DNA from: Albidovulum sp.
GTDB lineage: Bacteria; Pseudomonadota; Alphaproteobacteria; Rhodobacterales; Rhodobacteraceae
Direction of reading: 5' to 3'
Assembly: GCA_028823855.1 (NCBI GenBank)
Contig: JAPPFL010000005.1
Span: 16,426 to 80,425 of the forward strand
DNA length: 64,000 bases
How positions within the stretch are numbered: position 1 is the first letter of the stretch; every line of letters begins with the position of its first letter. A program made the position numbers and the translations under genes. Below the pieces are notes generated by a model that saw only the letters and a program-made list of their open reading frames with translations, did no database searches and was not told where the DNA came from. Below are positions 1 to 9,130 of this stretch, one piece after another.

Positions 1-229
1 CGAACGCTTCCCACGGCTTGTTGTAGTTGGGTCCGATCGCATAGGAGACACCCCACCACGCCATGGCGCAATCGGGATCGGCTGCTATCGCCCTCTTGAA
101 GCAGGCAACCGCCTCTTCATGGTTGAATCCGTAGGTCCAGGCCAGCCCTCGGTCGAACCATTTCTGAGCGGCCTCGGACGAGGTCGTAACCGTTCTGCAG
201 TGGCTTCCCAGATCGAATTCATAATCCAT
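1..229 (-). CDS. TPR-repeat protein, N-terminal part (cut by window edge)
   Basis: Reading the minus strand from the ATG at 227-229 gives 76 residues that run off the window. The product starts MDYEFDLGSHC and contains a helix-pair pattern (WFDRGLAWTYGFNHEEAVACF, then an A-I-A-A-D-P-D-C-A-M-A-W-W-G block) typical of tetratricopeptide repeats, which mediate protein-protein contacts. No signal peptide is visible. It lies 43 bp downstream of livF on the same strand, so it may be read through from the liv operon. The rest of the protein, and therefore any function, is outside the window. Confidence 0.6.
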   Translation of the reverse strand, partial: MDYEFDLGSHCRTVTTSSEAAQKWFDRGLAWTYGFNHEEAVACFKRAIAADPDCAMAWWGVSYAIGPNYNKPWEAF

Positions 230-272
230 CGCGATTTTCCTTTCCCCTATCGCAATCATGCCGCGCAGGACG

Positions 273-992
273 TCAGTTTCCGAAATACGCTTCTCTCAGT
301 TGCGGATCGTCCCGCAATTCGCCGGCGGAGCCGCTAAGCCTGATTTCGCCGGTTTCGAGGACATGTATGTCGTTGGCGAGATGCATGGCGAAATTCACGT
401 TTTGCTCGGTAAGAAGAATCGTCATGCCCAGTTCCTGGTTCATTCTCCGGAGGGCGGATGCGATGTCGCCGCAAATTTTCGGAGCCAGCCCGATCGTGGG
501 CTCGTCCACGATCAGCAAGCGAGGGCGCGACATGAGCGCCCTGCCCAGCGATACCATCTGCCTTTCGCCTCCGCTCTGAGTGCCCGTTTCCTGCCTCTCG
601 CGCGATTTCAGAGCCGGAAAAAGTCCGTACACGGTTGCCAGATTCTTCTCGGCATCTTTCGGTACGGTGTGCGCTCCGACGAGAAGATTGTCGCGCACTC
701 CCATGAAGGGAAACAGATGCCCGCGCTCCGGCGCGTATCCGATGCCCATTCTGACGATCTTCGTGGAGGGTAGCCCGACGATGCTCGTCCCGTCGAAGCG
801 AATGTCGCCCTTGGCTTTTGTCAGGCCGAGTATCGAGTCTAGAAGCGTCGACTTTCCGGCTCCGTTGGGACCGATAATCCCCACGATCGAGCCCGCCTCG
901 ACTTCGAGTCCGATCCCATGCAGCGAGCGAGCCCGTCCGTAAAACGCTTCCAGGTTTTCGATTTCAAGCAATGCCATGGATTGTCGCTTCAT
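273..992 (-). CDS. livF: Branched-chain amino acid/amide-type ABC transporter ATPase LivF
   Basis: This is a cytoplasmic nucleotide-binding subunit of a high-affinity ABC importer. Visible motifs are Walker A GPNGAGKST (residues ~42-50), signature SGGERQMVSLGRAL, Walker B LLIVDEPT and the H-loop region LLTEQN with the NVNFAMHLAN tail characteristic of LivF. The length (239 aa) is normal. The chosen ATG overlaps the livG stop in an ATGA junction; a second ATG lies 15 nt further in (977), and neither has a strong ribosome site, so coupling decides. It is the last gene of livK-H-M-G-F. The substrate could be amino acids, urea or short amides; the sequence alone does not settle this. Confidence 0.93.
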   Translation of the reverse strand: MKRQSMALLEIENLEAFYGRARSLHGIGLEVEAGSIVGIIGPNGAGKSTLLDSILGLTKAKGDIRFDGTSIVGLPSTKIVRMGIGYAPERGHLFPFMGVRDNLLVGAHTVPKDAEKNLATVYGLFPALKSRERQETGTQSGGERQMVSLGRALMSRPRLLIVDEPTIGLAPKICGDIASALRRMNQELGMTILLTEQNVNFAMHLANDIHVLETGEIRLSGSAGELRDDPQLREAYFGN

Positions 993-1732
993 TCATCGAA
1001 TCTGGCTTGGCCGAGATAGGCTTCGCGCACCCCCTCGTCGGCCATTACATCGTCGAATTCTCCCTCCGCGATAAGCGAGCCGAATGACATCACGATGACG
1101 CGGTCCACCAGCGGCTTGAGCGACCGCAGATCGTGGCTTACGATCATGTACGTCATGCCCAGCTTCTTCCGTTCCAGCAGAAGATCGGTCAGCTGGGCTA
1201 TTTCACCGACGGTAAGGCCTGCGAACACCTCGTCAAGCAGCAGGACTTCGGGGCCGGCAGCAAGCGTTCTGGCAAGCTCCAGCTTTCTCAGTTCTCCCAT
1301 CGACAATTGACCGGGCAGCATCCCGGCCTCGCGCTCGCCGAATCCGACGCTCTTAATGATCTCCCATTCGTCCCGCTCCGGTTCCTTCTCCGCGATAAGG
1401 CGCCAAACGCTGTCGGGCATCGAGCCGACCCGGACGTTTTCGAAAACGTCCATTTCTCCGAAAGGGCGCGGAATCTGGTGGGTGCGAGCTATTCCCATTT
1501 GGACGCGCCGATGGGTCGGGACTTTCGTAATCGTCTGGCCGCGAAACTCCACCGACCCGGAATCCGGCCTGTGCTCGCCCATCAGTATGCTGAAAGTGGT
1601 CGTCTTGCCGGCTCCGTTCGGGCCGATCAATCCTAGAGACTCGCCCTTCTCGACGCCGAACGATACATTGTTCACCGCCACGAGCCCGCCGAACTTCTTC
1701 GACGCGCCGCTAAGCTTCAGGAGCGCGGTCAT
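989..1732 (-). CDS. livG: Branched-chain amino acid/amide-type ABC transporter ATPase LivG
   Basis: Second ATPase subunit of the liv importer, which pairs with LivF on the inner face of the membrane. It shows Walker A GPNGAGKTTTF (~37-47), the LivG-type stretch RTHQIPRPFGEMDVFENV, the signature L-S-M-G-E-L-R-K-L-E-L-A-R (an S-M-G-E variant of LSGGE), Walker B VLLLDEVFAGL and the switch histidine in IVSHDL. At 247 aa it is of family length. It overlaps the upstream permease by four bases (ATGA) and the downstream livF by four, so all are translated from one message. Confidence 0.93.
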   Translation of the reverse strand: MTALLKLSGASKKFGGLVAVNNVSFGVEKGESLGLIGPNGAGKTTTFSILMGEHRPDSGSVEFRGQTITKVPTHRRVQMGIARTHQIPRPFGEMDVFENVRVGSMPDSVWRLIAEKEPERDEWEIIKSVGFGEREAGMLPGQLSMGELRKLELARTLAAGPEVLLLDEVFAGLTVGEIAQLTDLLLERKKLGMTYMIVSHDLRSLKPLVDRVIVMSFGSLIAEGEFDDVMADEGVREAYLGQARFDE

Positions 1733-2694
1733 CTCGCGAATCCCCTGGCGAGAGCCGGCGCGATCCTCGCGTATGCTCTTTCCAGGATGCTATGAAGTCC
1801 TCGGGGTTCCAAAACATAGACGATCAGCGTTATCGCGCCGTAGATCAGGTATCTCTCGGCTCCCGAAAGAAACGGCCGCAGATACTCCAGAAGGAAGGTC
1901 AAAAAGTACGCGCCCAGTATCGGACCCGCAATCGTACCCGATCCTCCCAGAAGCGCCGCTACCAGGATAGTAAAGAGAAAATTGATGTCGAAAAGAGCCC
2001 TCGGAGCGATCGAACCGATATAGTGCACGTACAGGGCCCCGCCGATTCCGGCAACGGCGGCGCTGGTCCCGAATGCGAAAAGCTTGAGCTTGAACGTGCT
2101 CAGGCCAAGCGCCGTAACGGCTTCCTCGTCCATGCGAATGGCCGCCAGAGCCGATCCGATGCGGGTGCGAACTATCAGCCAAAGGCAAAACGCGATGGCG
2201 AACATGACGAAAAACGACAGGTAGTAGTTCGGCACGGCTCCGAGAATTATGGTTTTCAGGCCCGATAGACCGCGCGTTCCGCCGGTAATTTTCGGCGCGA
2301 TAACTTGCGTTAGCTGGTACATCAGCTCCATGAACGCCAGCGTAACAAGAGCGAAATAGGTGCCCCGAATTCGAAGCGCCGGCACGAAAAACAGCGCGCC
2401 TCCCACCAGGGTTGCGAGTATCGCGAGCGGAATGCTGACATAGAGCGGAGCGTCCAGATGCCGCGTCAGAATCGCGGTCGTGTATCCCGCTATCCCGATA
2501 AGGAACGGATGCCCGAAGCTGATGTAGCCGGTGCGTCCGGAAATGATATCCCAGCTCATCGCGAATATCGCGAGAAAATTCGCGAATATGAGAACGCGTA
2601 CCATGCCGGTCGACGCGAACAGAGGTACCAGGCACATAAATGCGCCAAAAGCTAGCCAGCAAAGCAAATACCTATGGAATTGGCTTTTAGGCAC
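1729..2694 (-). CDS. livM: Liv-type ABC transporter permease LivM
   Basis: Membrane permease of the liv importer, about 321 aa with eight or more hydrophobic segments and the family loop IRGTYFALVTLAFMELMYQ followed by TGGTRGLSGL. An in-frame ATG exists 51 nt upstream (2745) but would overlap livH by 50 nt. The GTG at 2692-2694 sits one base after the livH stop, gives the normal family N-terminus (PKSQFHRYLLCW) and has a GAG ribosome site about nine bases ahead, so I chose it. The C-terminus overlaps livG. Confidence 0.88.
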   Translation of the reverse strand: MPKSQFHRYLLCWLAFGAFMCLVPLFASTGMVRVLIFANFLAIFAMSWDIISGRTGYISFGHPFLIGIAGYTTAILTRHLDAPLYVSIPLAILATLVGGALFFVPALRIRGTYFALVTLAFMELMYQLTQVIAPKITGGTRGLSGLKTIILGAVPNYYLSFFVMFAIAFCLWLIVRTRIGSALAAIRMDEEAVTALGLSTFKLKLFAFGTSAAVAGIGGALYVHYIGSIAPRALFDINFLFTILVAALLGGSGTIAGPILGAYFLTFLLEYLRPFLSGAERYLIYGAITLIVYVLEPRGLHSILERAYARIAPALARGFAR

Positions 2695-2695
2695 T

Positions 2696-3547
2696 TCAGA
2701 GCTCGCTGCGGCCGAAAAGGCCTTTCGGCGCGACCACCAGCACAACGATAATCAGGATCATCGTGAATACTCCGCGCAGTTCGGCCGCGATCAAGGCGGT
2801 CGTAAACGTCTCCATGAAGCCGATGATGTGCGCCACAATCAGGCTTCCGATAATGCTGCCTATCCCCCCGACGACGACAACGGCGACGGCCACGATAAGC
2901 GGACCGACCCACATGCTCGGATTCAGCTGCGTATAGGTAGCGAAGAACACGCCCGCCAGCGCGCCCAGCGCGCCGGATATGGCCCATGTGGCCAAGTTCA
3001 TCTGGCGCGGGTCGATACCCGAGATGACGGCGCCCTTTCTATCCATGGAAACCGCCTGAATGGCGCGCCCGTAGCGCGTATAGCGAACGAAAAGCAGCAG
3101 GCCGGCCAGCGCGACCCAGCTTACGACCATGGCGACTAGCAAGTTGTAGGTAACGAAAACGCCTTCATAGCGGAAAACGCCCTGGACGACGGGCCACATG
3201 CTCTTGGAAACGGGCCGGTAGATGAGGATGATCAGCGACTGCATGACGACGGCGAGGATCAATGTCGCGATCTCGACCGCGACCGGGTTGTCCTCCAGTC
3301 TACGAACTAAAATTGTGTAGGTCAGGACCCCGAACGCAATTCCGGACGCGATCGCGAATGCGAATCCGCCGATTTTGGGCAGTCCAAGCACCTGGACGGC
3401 CGTGTAATACATGTAGCCGCCAAGCATTATATATACGCCGTAGGCCAGATTAAGCACCCGGCCAACGCTGAAGATCATCGTGAATCCTACGGCCAGAAGC
3501 GCATAGAGTCCGCTCAGGGCCAGGCCCTGGATCAATACGTTGATCAA
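2696..3547 (-). CDS. livH: Liv-type ABC transporter permease LivH
   Basis: First permease of the liv importer, 283 aa, almost entirely hydrophobic, with the LivH N-terminal pattern GLALSGLYALLAVGFTMIF and LNLAYGVYIMLGGY. The start is TTG, preceded by a strong GGAGGAGG ribosome site (on the minus strand around 3553-3562). The C-terminal region GGIGSIIGSLIVAHIIGFME matches the conserved cytoplasmic loop that contacts the ATPases. The gene follows the binding-protein gene after an 88-bp spacer and is followed one base later by livM. Confidence 0.92.
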   Translation of the reverse strand: MINVLIQGLALSGLYALLAVGFTMIFSVGRVLNLAYGVYIMLGGYMYYTAVQVLGLPKIGGFAFAIASGIAFGVLTYTILVRRLEDNPVAVEIATLILAVVMQSLIILIYRPVSKSMWPVVQGVFRYEGVFVTYNLLVAMVVSWVALAGLLLFVRYTRYGRAIQAVSMDRKGAVISGIDPRQMNLATWAISGALGALAGVFFATYTQLNPSMWVGPLIVAVAVVVVGGIGSIIGSLIVAHIIGFMETFTTALIAAELRGVFTMILIIVVLVVAPKGLFGRSEL

Positions 3548-3635
3548 ACCGCCTCCTCCTCCGAGTTACGGCGCTATGCGGGATACGGCACGCCCCGAGA
3601 GCGAAATGCCGCCCCCGGGAGCGCGTTAAGCTGGA

Positions 3636-4943
3636 TTACTGCTCTATCCAGGGCGGAAGCTCGAATTCGCCGTTGGCGTATTTCGGAGGATAGATGATTC
3701 TCTGTTGCCCGTCCTGGTACCATTGCACGATCGCCATCGGAGGAACTCCGTCGTCGTACGGCTCCGTAATGTCGAATTTCAGGTTGTGCGTGTACTCGCG
3801 TCCGGTTCTCGGCTCGATTTCGCCCTTCTTCCAGTAGGCGAAGCGGTGCCAAAGCTGCCCGTCCTTTTCGAGAACCAGATCGGTATTCTCCATTTCTTCG
3901 ACCCACGCATCGAGCGGCGCGAACCCTCCGGCTCTTTCCGCGGCGGCGACCGCGTTCTTGATGCCGAAATAGGCGTTGAAGCCGTTAAAGTGCGGGTAGA
4001 TCGGCCGCGTATCGTAGCGTTCCTGGTAGGTGTCCACGAACTGCTGCGAAGCAGGATCATGGTCCATCCCGGAAGCGGGAAGCGGGCTGAAGGTCGACGC
4101 GCCGCCGCCCGTGCCGCCGGTGTCGTCCCAGAAATCGCGTCCGATAGCCGCGACGTTGATGCCTGTCATGGGCACTGGAACCTGTAGCTTGACGTATTGC
4201 GAGGACGGAACCTGGCTGTTGACCGACGATATCAGATAGAGAAAATCCGGATCAAGCGAGACGGCCTTGTTGAAGATCGGCGCGAAATCGACGGCATTGA
4301 TGTCGTAAACGATCTGGTCGAGGATTTCGACGCCCGCCTGCGAACTGAGCTCCGCCGCGAGGAATTCGCCCGTGCCATTTCCGAAGGCCGTGTCCTCCTG
4401 CAGGATCACGGTGGACTTCCAGCCCATTTCGCCTGCCAGCATATCCTTGCCGAAGTCGATCAGGCTGGTCGCCAGCGCGTAGTCGTTGCCGATGTTCATG
4501 AAATACATTTTGTATTTGTCATAGTCGGCGACGACCATGTCGATGATGCCGATATAGGACGTCCACGTATCCAGCGTCGGCGTACGGTATTCCGCCATGC
4601 GCTCGAACCAGCCGAGCGACACGTCGTCGATGGAACCGGAAACGATGAAATCCACGTTTTCAACGTCGTTGAGGTACTCGTACGCTTTAATGCCTTCGGT
4701 TACGTCTTCGAAGGTATCGGCCGTCACAAGCGTTATCTGGCGCCCGCCGAGCACGCCTCCGGCAGCGTTAAGCTCGTCGATGGCGATTTCGGCTCCGCGC
4801 AGGGTGCTCAGCCCGACGTCGGAAGACATCGATCCAATGAACCCGATGACGACCGGATCTTCCTGCGCATTCGCCGCCGCCGCGGTCGCGCAAAGCAGCG
4901 CGCACGCGCCTATCGAATGGCGAAGTCCCTTGGTTGCATCCAT
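3636..4943 (-). CDS. Periplasmic amino acid/amide-binding protein of the liv system
   Basis: A 435-aa type-I periplasmic binding protein. Residues 1-26 form a signal peptide (charged MDATKGLRH, hydrophobic core, cleavage after ANA). The mature part begins PVVIGFIGSMSSDVG and has the Peripla_BP_6 fold pattern (RGAEIAIDELNAAGGVLGGRQI). An AGGGAGAA-like ribosome site precedes the ATG. It captures the ligand for livHMGF, encoded immediately downstream. Family members bind branched-chain amino acids, urea, amides or short-chain acids; the residues seen here do not identify which. Confidence 0.88.
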   Translation of the reverse strand: MDATKGLRHSIGACALLCATAAAANAQEDPVVIGFIGSMSSDVGLSTLRGAEIAIDELNAAGGVLGGRQITLVTADTFEDVTEGIKAYEYLNDVENVDFIVSGSIDDVSLGWFERMAEYRTPTLDTWTSYIGIIDMVVADYDKYKMYFMNIGNDYALATSLIDFGKDMLAGEMGWKSTVILQEDTAFGNGTGEFLAAELSSQAGVEILDQIVYDINAVDFAPIFNKAVSLDPDFLYLISSVNSQVPSSQYVKLQVPVPMTGINVAAIGRDFWDDTGGTGGGASTFSPLPASGMDHDPASQQFVDTYQERYDTRPIYPHFNGFNAYFGIKNAVAAAERAGGFAPLDAWVEEMENTDLVLEKDGQLWHRFAYWKKGEIEPRTGREYTHNLKFDITEPYDDGVPPMAIVQWYQDGQQRIIYPPKYANGEFELPPWIEQ

Positions 4944-5726
4944 TTTTTTCTCCCTAGAGTTGCGTTTTCAAATTTAACTGGCGATTCCAGTCGCCGCGCC
5001 TTTGTCCGGCCAATTAAATGCAATAGCGCGAAACTGGCAAGCTATTTTCCTACTGCCGGATGTCCGGGCCTTGCGAATGAATTCGGGCTGCTAGGCAAAT
5101 GTTATTTTGATGTCCGATCGGAATCCGACTGCTGGAAGAGGAGTCGATGTCCTTCCGTCGCAATTCATTTCAGTATCGAGCAAAGAACTCGCGCACGATG
5201 CGCTTGAAAGCGAAATCGGAAAACGAGGTTTCGGGCTACGCGAATTGGATCCGGCCCGGCCTGGCCCGGCTCTTGCAGATGCTTCAAGTCCCAAGGCTCG
5301 GCTGCCGGCACGCCGCCAGGCAAGAACGAACCCTATATTTTGAAATCCAGGACCGCGCTCGGATTCCCCGTCGCCGCCGTAGAAATTCTGTCGATTCATT
5401 CGCTTCGAAAAGCGAACATAGCCAATACATTGGAAGATTGTGATCTGCGTGCTGGCGACAACGCTTCAATTGCCTTGGAATTCGGAATCTTGTTCAAATC
5501 GAAGGCGACAAAATCGGAGCGGCTTCAGCATTCGCGTCAACCGGCAGCTCTTGCCCTTCGTCCAACGGCAGTCTGAAGCCTAACGAGGATCTCAAGTCCG
5601 AAGGCTATGCGGCTGCCGCGGAACATCTGAAGTCGAAGACTCGCGATTTCCCGGAGCGTCTCAAATGAGCGGCCTGGTACCCTTCGGCTGTCTTTCGGGA
5701 ATTCTTGCCAAGGGGAATCTTAATCG
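4944..5726. other. Intergenic region between divergent liv operon and regulator gene
   Basis: No convincing gene on either strand: the open frames are short, mutually overlapping and without family motifs. The part next to 4943 holds the ribosome site and presumably the promoter of the liv operon. The rest looks like non-coding or decayed DNA. Confidence 0.5.
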
Positions 5727-5755
5727 TTGACGAACCCGTATTTCCGACGTAAATT
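5727..5755 (+). promoter_or_regulatory. Probable sigma70 promoter of the XRE-cupin regulator gene
   Basis: TTGACG at 5727-5732 and TAAATT at 5750-5755 are separated by 17 bases. The block ends 32 bases before the ATG of the regulator gene. An alternative -10, TATACT, lies just downstream. The region is A+T-rich relative to its surroundings. Inferred from consensus match only. Confidence 0.5.
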
Positions 5756-5787
5756 ATACCTATACTAAAATTCCTGGACGCAGCATT

Positions 5788-6426
5788 ATGGATCCCAAAC
5801 AGCCAGCTCGCTCCTCTTTTAAGACAAATCTGGAACCTCTTGGTTCAAGATTGAGGGCGCGCAGGCGCGCTCTAGGCCTCACGCTGCAGGAAGTAGCGGC
5901 CGCGACGAATCTTTCCGTCGGCTTCATCTCGCAGGTTGAACGCGATCTTACTTCGCCGTCGCTCGCTTCGCTCGCGGCGATCTCCCTGGTTCTTCAAACC
6001 CACGTCTCCGAATTCCTGGTCATGCCGGGAGCGAGATCGCCAGTAACGCGTCCCGACGAGCGGAACCAGCAGGCGCTTATCGAAGGCGGCCAGGTATACG
6101 AGCGCATTTCCTCAGCGTTTCCAGGCCATTTGCTTAACGCCGTCATTATTCATGAGGCTCCCGGATACCGCAGCGAGCTTAGTCGGCACGAGGGCGAGGA
6201 ACTCTACTACATACTCGAAGGATCGACCACGATCGAGCTGGAAGGCGAACGCATAATTCTCCGCGCCGGCGATTCAATGCACTTCGAGTCGGGAAGAAGC
6301 CACTCATCCTGGAACCACACGCGCGAGACCACTCGCATCCTCGTCGTATGCACGATGGATGTCTTCGGAGAGAGCGAGAGTATTCCGGACGGCCGAACCC
6401 GCACCGGTGGGCGAGACAAGGCCTAG
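5788..6426 (+). CDS. XRE-family regulator with C-terminal cupin domain (PuuR-like)
   Basis: A 212-aa two-domain transcription factor. Residues ~16-75 are a Cro/C1-type helix-turn-helix (LRARRRALGLTLQEVAAATN, then SVGFISQVERDLTSPSLASL). Residues ~125-195 are a cupin ligand-binding barrel (GEELYYILEGSTTIELEGE, then AGDSMHFESGRSHSSWNH). Such proteins sense small amines, amino acids or their derivatives. The gene stands directly upstream of, and co-directional with, the peptide-type transporter/hydantoinase operon (41 nt to the next ATG), so control of that operon is the likely job. Confidence 0.88.
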   Translation: MDPKQPARSSFKTNLEPLGSRLRARRRALGLTLQEVAAATNLSVGFISQVERDLTSPSLASLAAISLVLQTHVSEFLVMPGARSPVTRPDERNQQALIEGGQVYERISSAFPGHLLNAVIIHEAPGYRSELSRHEGEELYYILEGSTTIELEGERIILRAGDSMHFESGRSHSSWNHTRETTRILVVCTMDVFGESESIPDGRTRTGGRDKA

Positions 6427-6466
6427 AAAAACCAAGAAATCCAAGCAAAGAGAAAGGAAACTCCAA

Positions 6467-8047
6467 ATGACTCGCATTCTTAAGGCAACAATGACCGGAA
6501 TGGCGTTCGCCGCGCTCGCGGTCGCGGCGGAAGCCGGCGGCACCCTGCGTCTCGACGAAGTCGCCGTAGGCGAACTCGACCCGGCGCTGGCGACCGACTA
6601 CGCGGATTCGATGCTAATGTTCAATGTCTACGATACGCTCGTTCTGCCTCGTCAAGGCGGTCCGGGGCATGTTCCGCATCTCGCGGAAAGCTGGGAGGGA
6701 TCCGGCACCAGTTTCACCTTCAGTCTTCGTTCCGATGTCAGCTTCCAAAGCGGCAACCCGCTTACGGCCGACGATGTCGTGTTTTCCTACGAGAGGATGG
6801 TCGGTCTGGGTCGGGGCTTGTCCTACTTGTTCGGCCTCGTCGAAAGCGTTGAAGCGGTCGATGGAGATACTGTAAGATTCAACCTGTCGCAGCCCTACGC
6901 GCCGTTCGTCGCCTCGCTGGTCCGCCTGCCCATCGTCGACAAGAAGCTTGTCATGGAAAATCTCGGCGAAGGCGAAGGAGACATGAAGGACTGGGGAAAA
7001 GCGTTCCTCTCCGCCAACGGAGCCGGCACCGGCGCCTACGCCGTAAAGTCGCACAACCCGCAGGAAGAGACGGTCATGGTGCGAAACGACAACTATTTTC
7101 TCGGCATTTCCGAAAAGGCGCCGGATACGGTTCGCCTTCGCTACGGGCTTGAAGCCGCTACCGTGCGCACTCTTCTCGCCCAGGGCGAGCACGACATCTC
7201 GTCGCAGTGGATCCCCCCGGAGGTCAAGAAGGCGCTAGCCGACGACGGAATGCAGCTCCTCACCGAAAGCGGAACCGGAGCGTTTTATTTCAAATTGAAC
7301 ACGACGCGACCTCCTCTCGACGACGTTAACTGCAGAAAGGCCCTGGCGAAATCCTTCGACTACGCCTCGGTGCTCAAGCTGATCGCGATCACCGACAACG
7401 TTTCCGGCGGTTCCGCCTCCACCGGCGCCATCCCGGTCGGCATGTTCGGAGCAAACCCGGCGGGCCAAAATCTTGCGCGAGACATCGAGGCGGCGCGCTC
7501 GCATCTCGCCCAGTGCAAGTACGATCCGGCCGAATTCACGGTTGAAATTTCCTGGATTGCGGAAGTTCCGCTCGAAGAGCGCCTCGCGCTGCTGATGCAG
7601 GCAAACCTTGCCGAGGTCGGCATAAAGTCTTCGATCAAGAAGGTACCGTGGGCGCTCTTCACGGAAATGGTCTCAAAGCCCGAGAACACGCCCAATGTCT
7701 CGCAGATCTTCGTAACGGCGGTGACGGGCGACCCGGATACCCTGCTCTACGGAATGTACCATTCCAGCGCGGCGGGAACCTGGCAGTCGCCCGAATACCT
7801 AAGCGATACCGAGGTCGACGCGCATCTCGAAGCTGGACGAACCGGCGCGAGCGAAGCCGATCGCCAAGAAGCCTATGCGGCGCTGAACACGCGCCTCATG
7901 GAAGTCACGGCTTCGATCTACGGATTCGACCGCCAGTCGGTATTCGCTGCGAACCCGCGCATCAAAGTTCCGGCGCTCTCGGACCCGGCGAAAGCGTTCG
8001 GACTCGACGGCATGGGGTTCTCTTTCCGCCTTATCGAAATGGAATAG
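6467..8047 (+). CDS. Oligopeptide/dipeptide-type ABC transporter binding protein (family 5)
   Basis: A 526-aa periplasmic solute-binding protein. The ATG at 6467 follows AAAGGAAA and gives a classic signal peptide (MTRILKATMTGMAFAALAVAAEA); longer in-frame versions have an implausible charged N-terminus. SBP_bac_5 features are visible: LDPALATDYADSMLMFNVYD, the LAESWEGSGTSFTFSLRSDV block and TADDVVFSYERM. It feeds the two permeases and two ATPases that follow. Given the hydantoinase genes downstream, the ligand may be a cyclic amide, oxoproline or small peptide (inference). Confidence 0.9.
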   Translation: MTRILKATMTGMAFAALAVAAEAGGTLRLDEVAVGELDPALATDYADSMLMFNVYDTLVLPRQGGPGHVPHLAESWEGSGTSFTFSLRSDVSFQSGNPLTADDVVFSYERMVGLGRGLSYLFGLVESVEAVDGDTVRFNLSQPYAPFVASLVRLPIVDKKLVMENLGEGEGDMKDWGKAFLSANGAGTGAYAVKSHNPQEETVMVRNDNYFLGISEKAPDTVRLRYGLEAATVRTLLAQGEHDISSQWIPPEVKKALADDGMQLLTESGTGAFYFKLNTTRPPLDDVNCRKALAKSFDYASVLKLIAITDNVSGGSASTGAIPVGMFGANPAGQNLARDIEAARSHLAQCKYDPAEFTVEISWIAEVPLEERLALLMQANLAEVGIKSSIKKVPWALFTEMVSKPENTPNVSQIFVTAVTGDPDTLLYGMYHSSAAGTWQSPEYLSDTEVDAHLEAGRTGASEADRQEAYAALNTRLMEVTASIYGFDRQSVFAANPRIKVPALSDPAKAFGLDGMGFSFRLIEME

Positions 8048-8060
8048 GCCCGCCATAGAG

Positions 8061-8086
8061 CCGGCGCCTCCCTTGGGGGGCGCCGG
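8061..8086 (+). promoter_or_regulatory. Strong intercistronic RNA hairpin after binding-protein gene
   Basis: Two 12-nt arms (8061-8072 and 8075-8086) can pair along their whole length with one T-G pair and a minimal loop. There is no following T-run, so it is more likely an mRNA-stabilising or attenuating element than a terminator. It sits between the binding-protein gene and its first permease. Confidence 0.7.
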
Positions 8087-8104
8087 ATGCGGCTCGAAAG
8101 GAAT

Positions 8105-9130
8105 ATGCGCTCCGTTTGCAAGCTGCTGGCGCAAAGGCTGGCGATCTCGCTTCTAGTTCTTGCCGGGGTTTCGGTCCTCGTCTTCGCTATCGCCCGTATA
8201 ATTCCCGGCGATCCGGCGCGCATAGCCCTCGGGCCGAACGCGACCGCCGAGCAAGTTCAAAAGCTGCGCGAGCAGCTGCATCTGGATCGGCCGATCTGGA
8301 CCCAGTACGGCTATTTCGTCCGCGACCTTGCCGAGGGCGATCTCGGCATATCCCTCTACACGAATAGGCCTGTTACAACCGATATCGCGCAGTTCCTGCC
8401 AGCGACGCTCGAACTTATCCTGGTCGCGGGAATTTTCATGATCGGATTCGGGCTTCCGCTCGGCATAGTTTCGGCCCGCTACCGAGGGCGCGCGGTCGAC
8501 CACATCATACGCATCGTGTCGCTACTCGGCGTTTCGGCGCCTAGCTTCGTCTGGGCAGTCATCCTGATGCTCCTCTTCGCTTTCTTCCTTCCCCTGTTTC
8601 CGATCGCCGGGCGCATCTCTACGGATTTCGAAATCGACCGGGCTACCGGATTCCTGCTCATCGACACTCTTCTCGTCGCCAACTACGCGGCATTCGGCAA
8701 CGCTCTATGGCACATCGTACTTCCCGCCTTCGCGCTCGCTCTTTCGGGAATCGGGCAGGCGGCGCGGCTTACGCGCGCGAACATGATCGAGACCTACGGC
8801 AGACCCTATATCGAGATGGCGCGGTCCTACGGATTCCCGGAGTGGAAGATCGCCAGCCGCTACGCATTTCGACCGTCGATTATCCCTTCACTCACGATCC
8901 TGGGGCTCGACTTCGCTGCCATGCTCGGCAACGCGTTCCTCGTGGAGGCGATATTCGCGTGGCCCGGACTCTCCCGGTACGGCGTTACGGTCATCCTGCG
9001 AAAGGATCTCAACGCGATCGTTGGAACGGTGCTGATCATTTCGGCCGCATTCCTGATCGCGAATCTGATTGTCGATCTCCTGATCGCCTTCCTCAATCCG
9101 CGCATTCGCTACGGCCAGGGATCGAAATGA
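8105..9130 (+). CDS. Peptide-type ABC transporter permease (DppB-like)
   Basis: A 341-aa inner-membrane permease with the DppB/OppB N-terminal pattern (KLLAQRLAISLLVLAGVSVL, then ARIIPGDPARIALG) and the GDLGISL loop. The EAA-like cytoplasmic loop MARSYGFPEWKIASRYAFRP contacts the ATPases. I start it at the ATG at 8105, although the AAAGGA site is unusually close (2 nt). A second in-frame ATG at 8087 lies right at the foot of the hairpin, so the true start is uncertain by six residues. Its stop overlaps the next permease start (ATGA). Confidence 0.9.
   Translation: MRSVCKLLAQRLAISLLVLAGVSVLVFAIARIIPGDPARIALGPNATAEQVQKLREQLHLDRPIWTQYGYFVRDLAEGDLGISLYTNRPVTTDIAQFLPATLELILVAGIFMIGFGLPLGIVSARYRGRAVDHIIRIVSLLGVSAPSFVWAVILMLLFAFFLPLFPIAGRISTDFEIDRATGFLLIDTLLVANYAAFGNALWHIVLPAFALALSGIGQAARLTRANMIETYGRPYIEMARSYGFPEWKIASRYAFRPSIIPSLTILGLDFAAMLGNAFLVEAIFAWPGLSRYGVTVILRKDLNAIVGTVLIISAAFLIANLIVDLLIAFLNPRIRYGQGSK

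Noticed and set aside
2695..2745. Upstream ATG start for livM
   Set aside because: It would overlap livH by 50 nt and add a hydrophilic Arg/Ser-rich stretch foreign to the family; the GTG at 2694 has coupling and a ribosome site.
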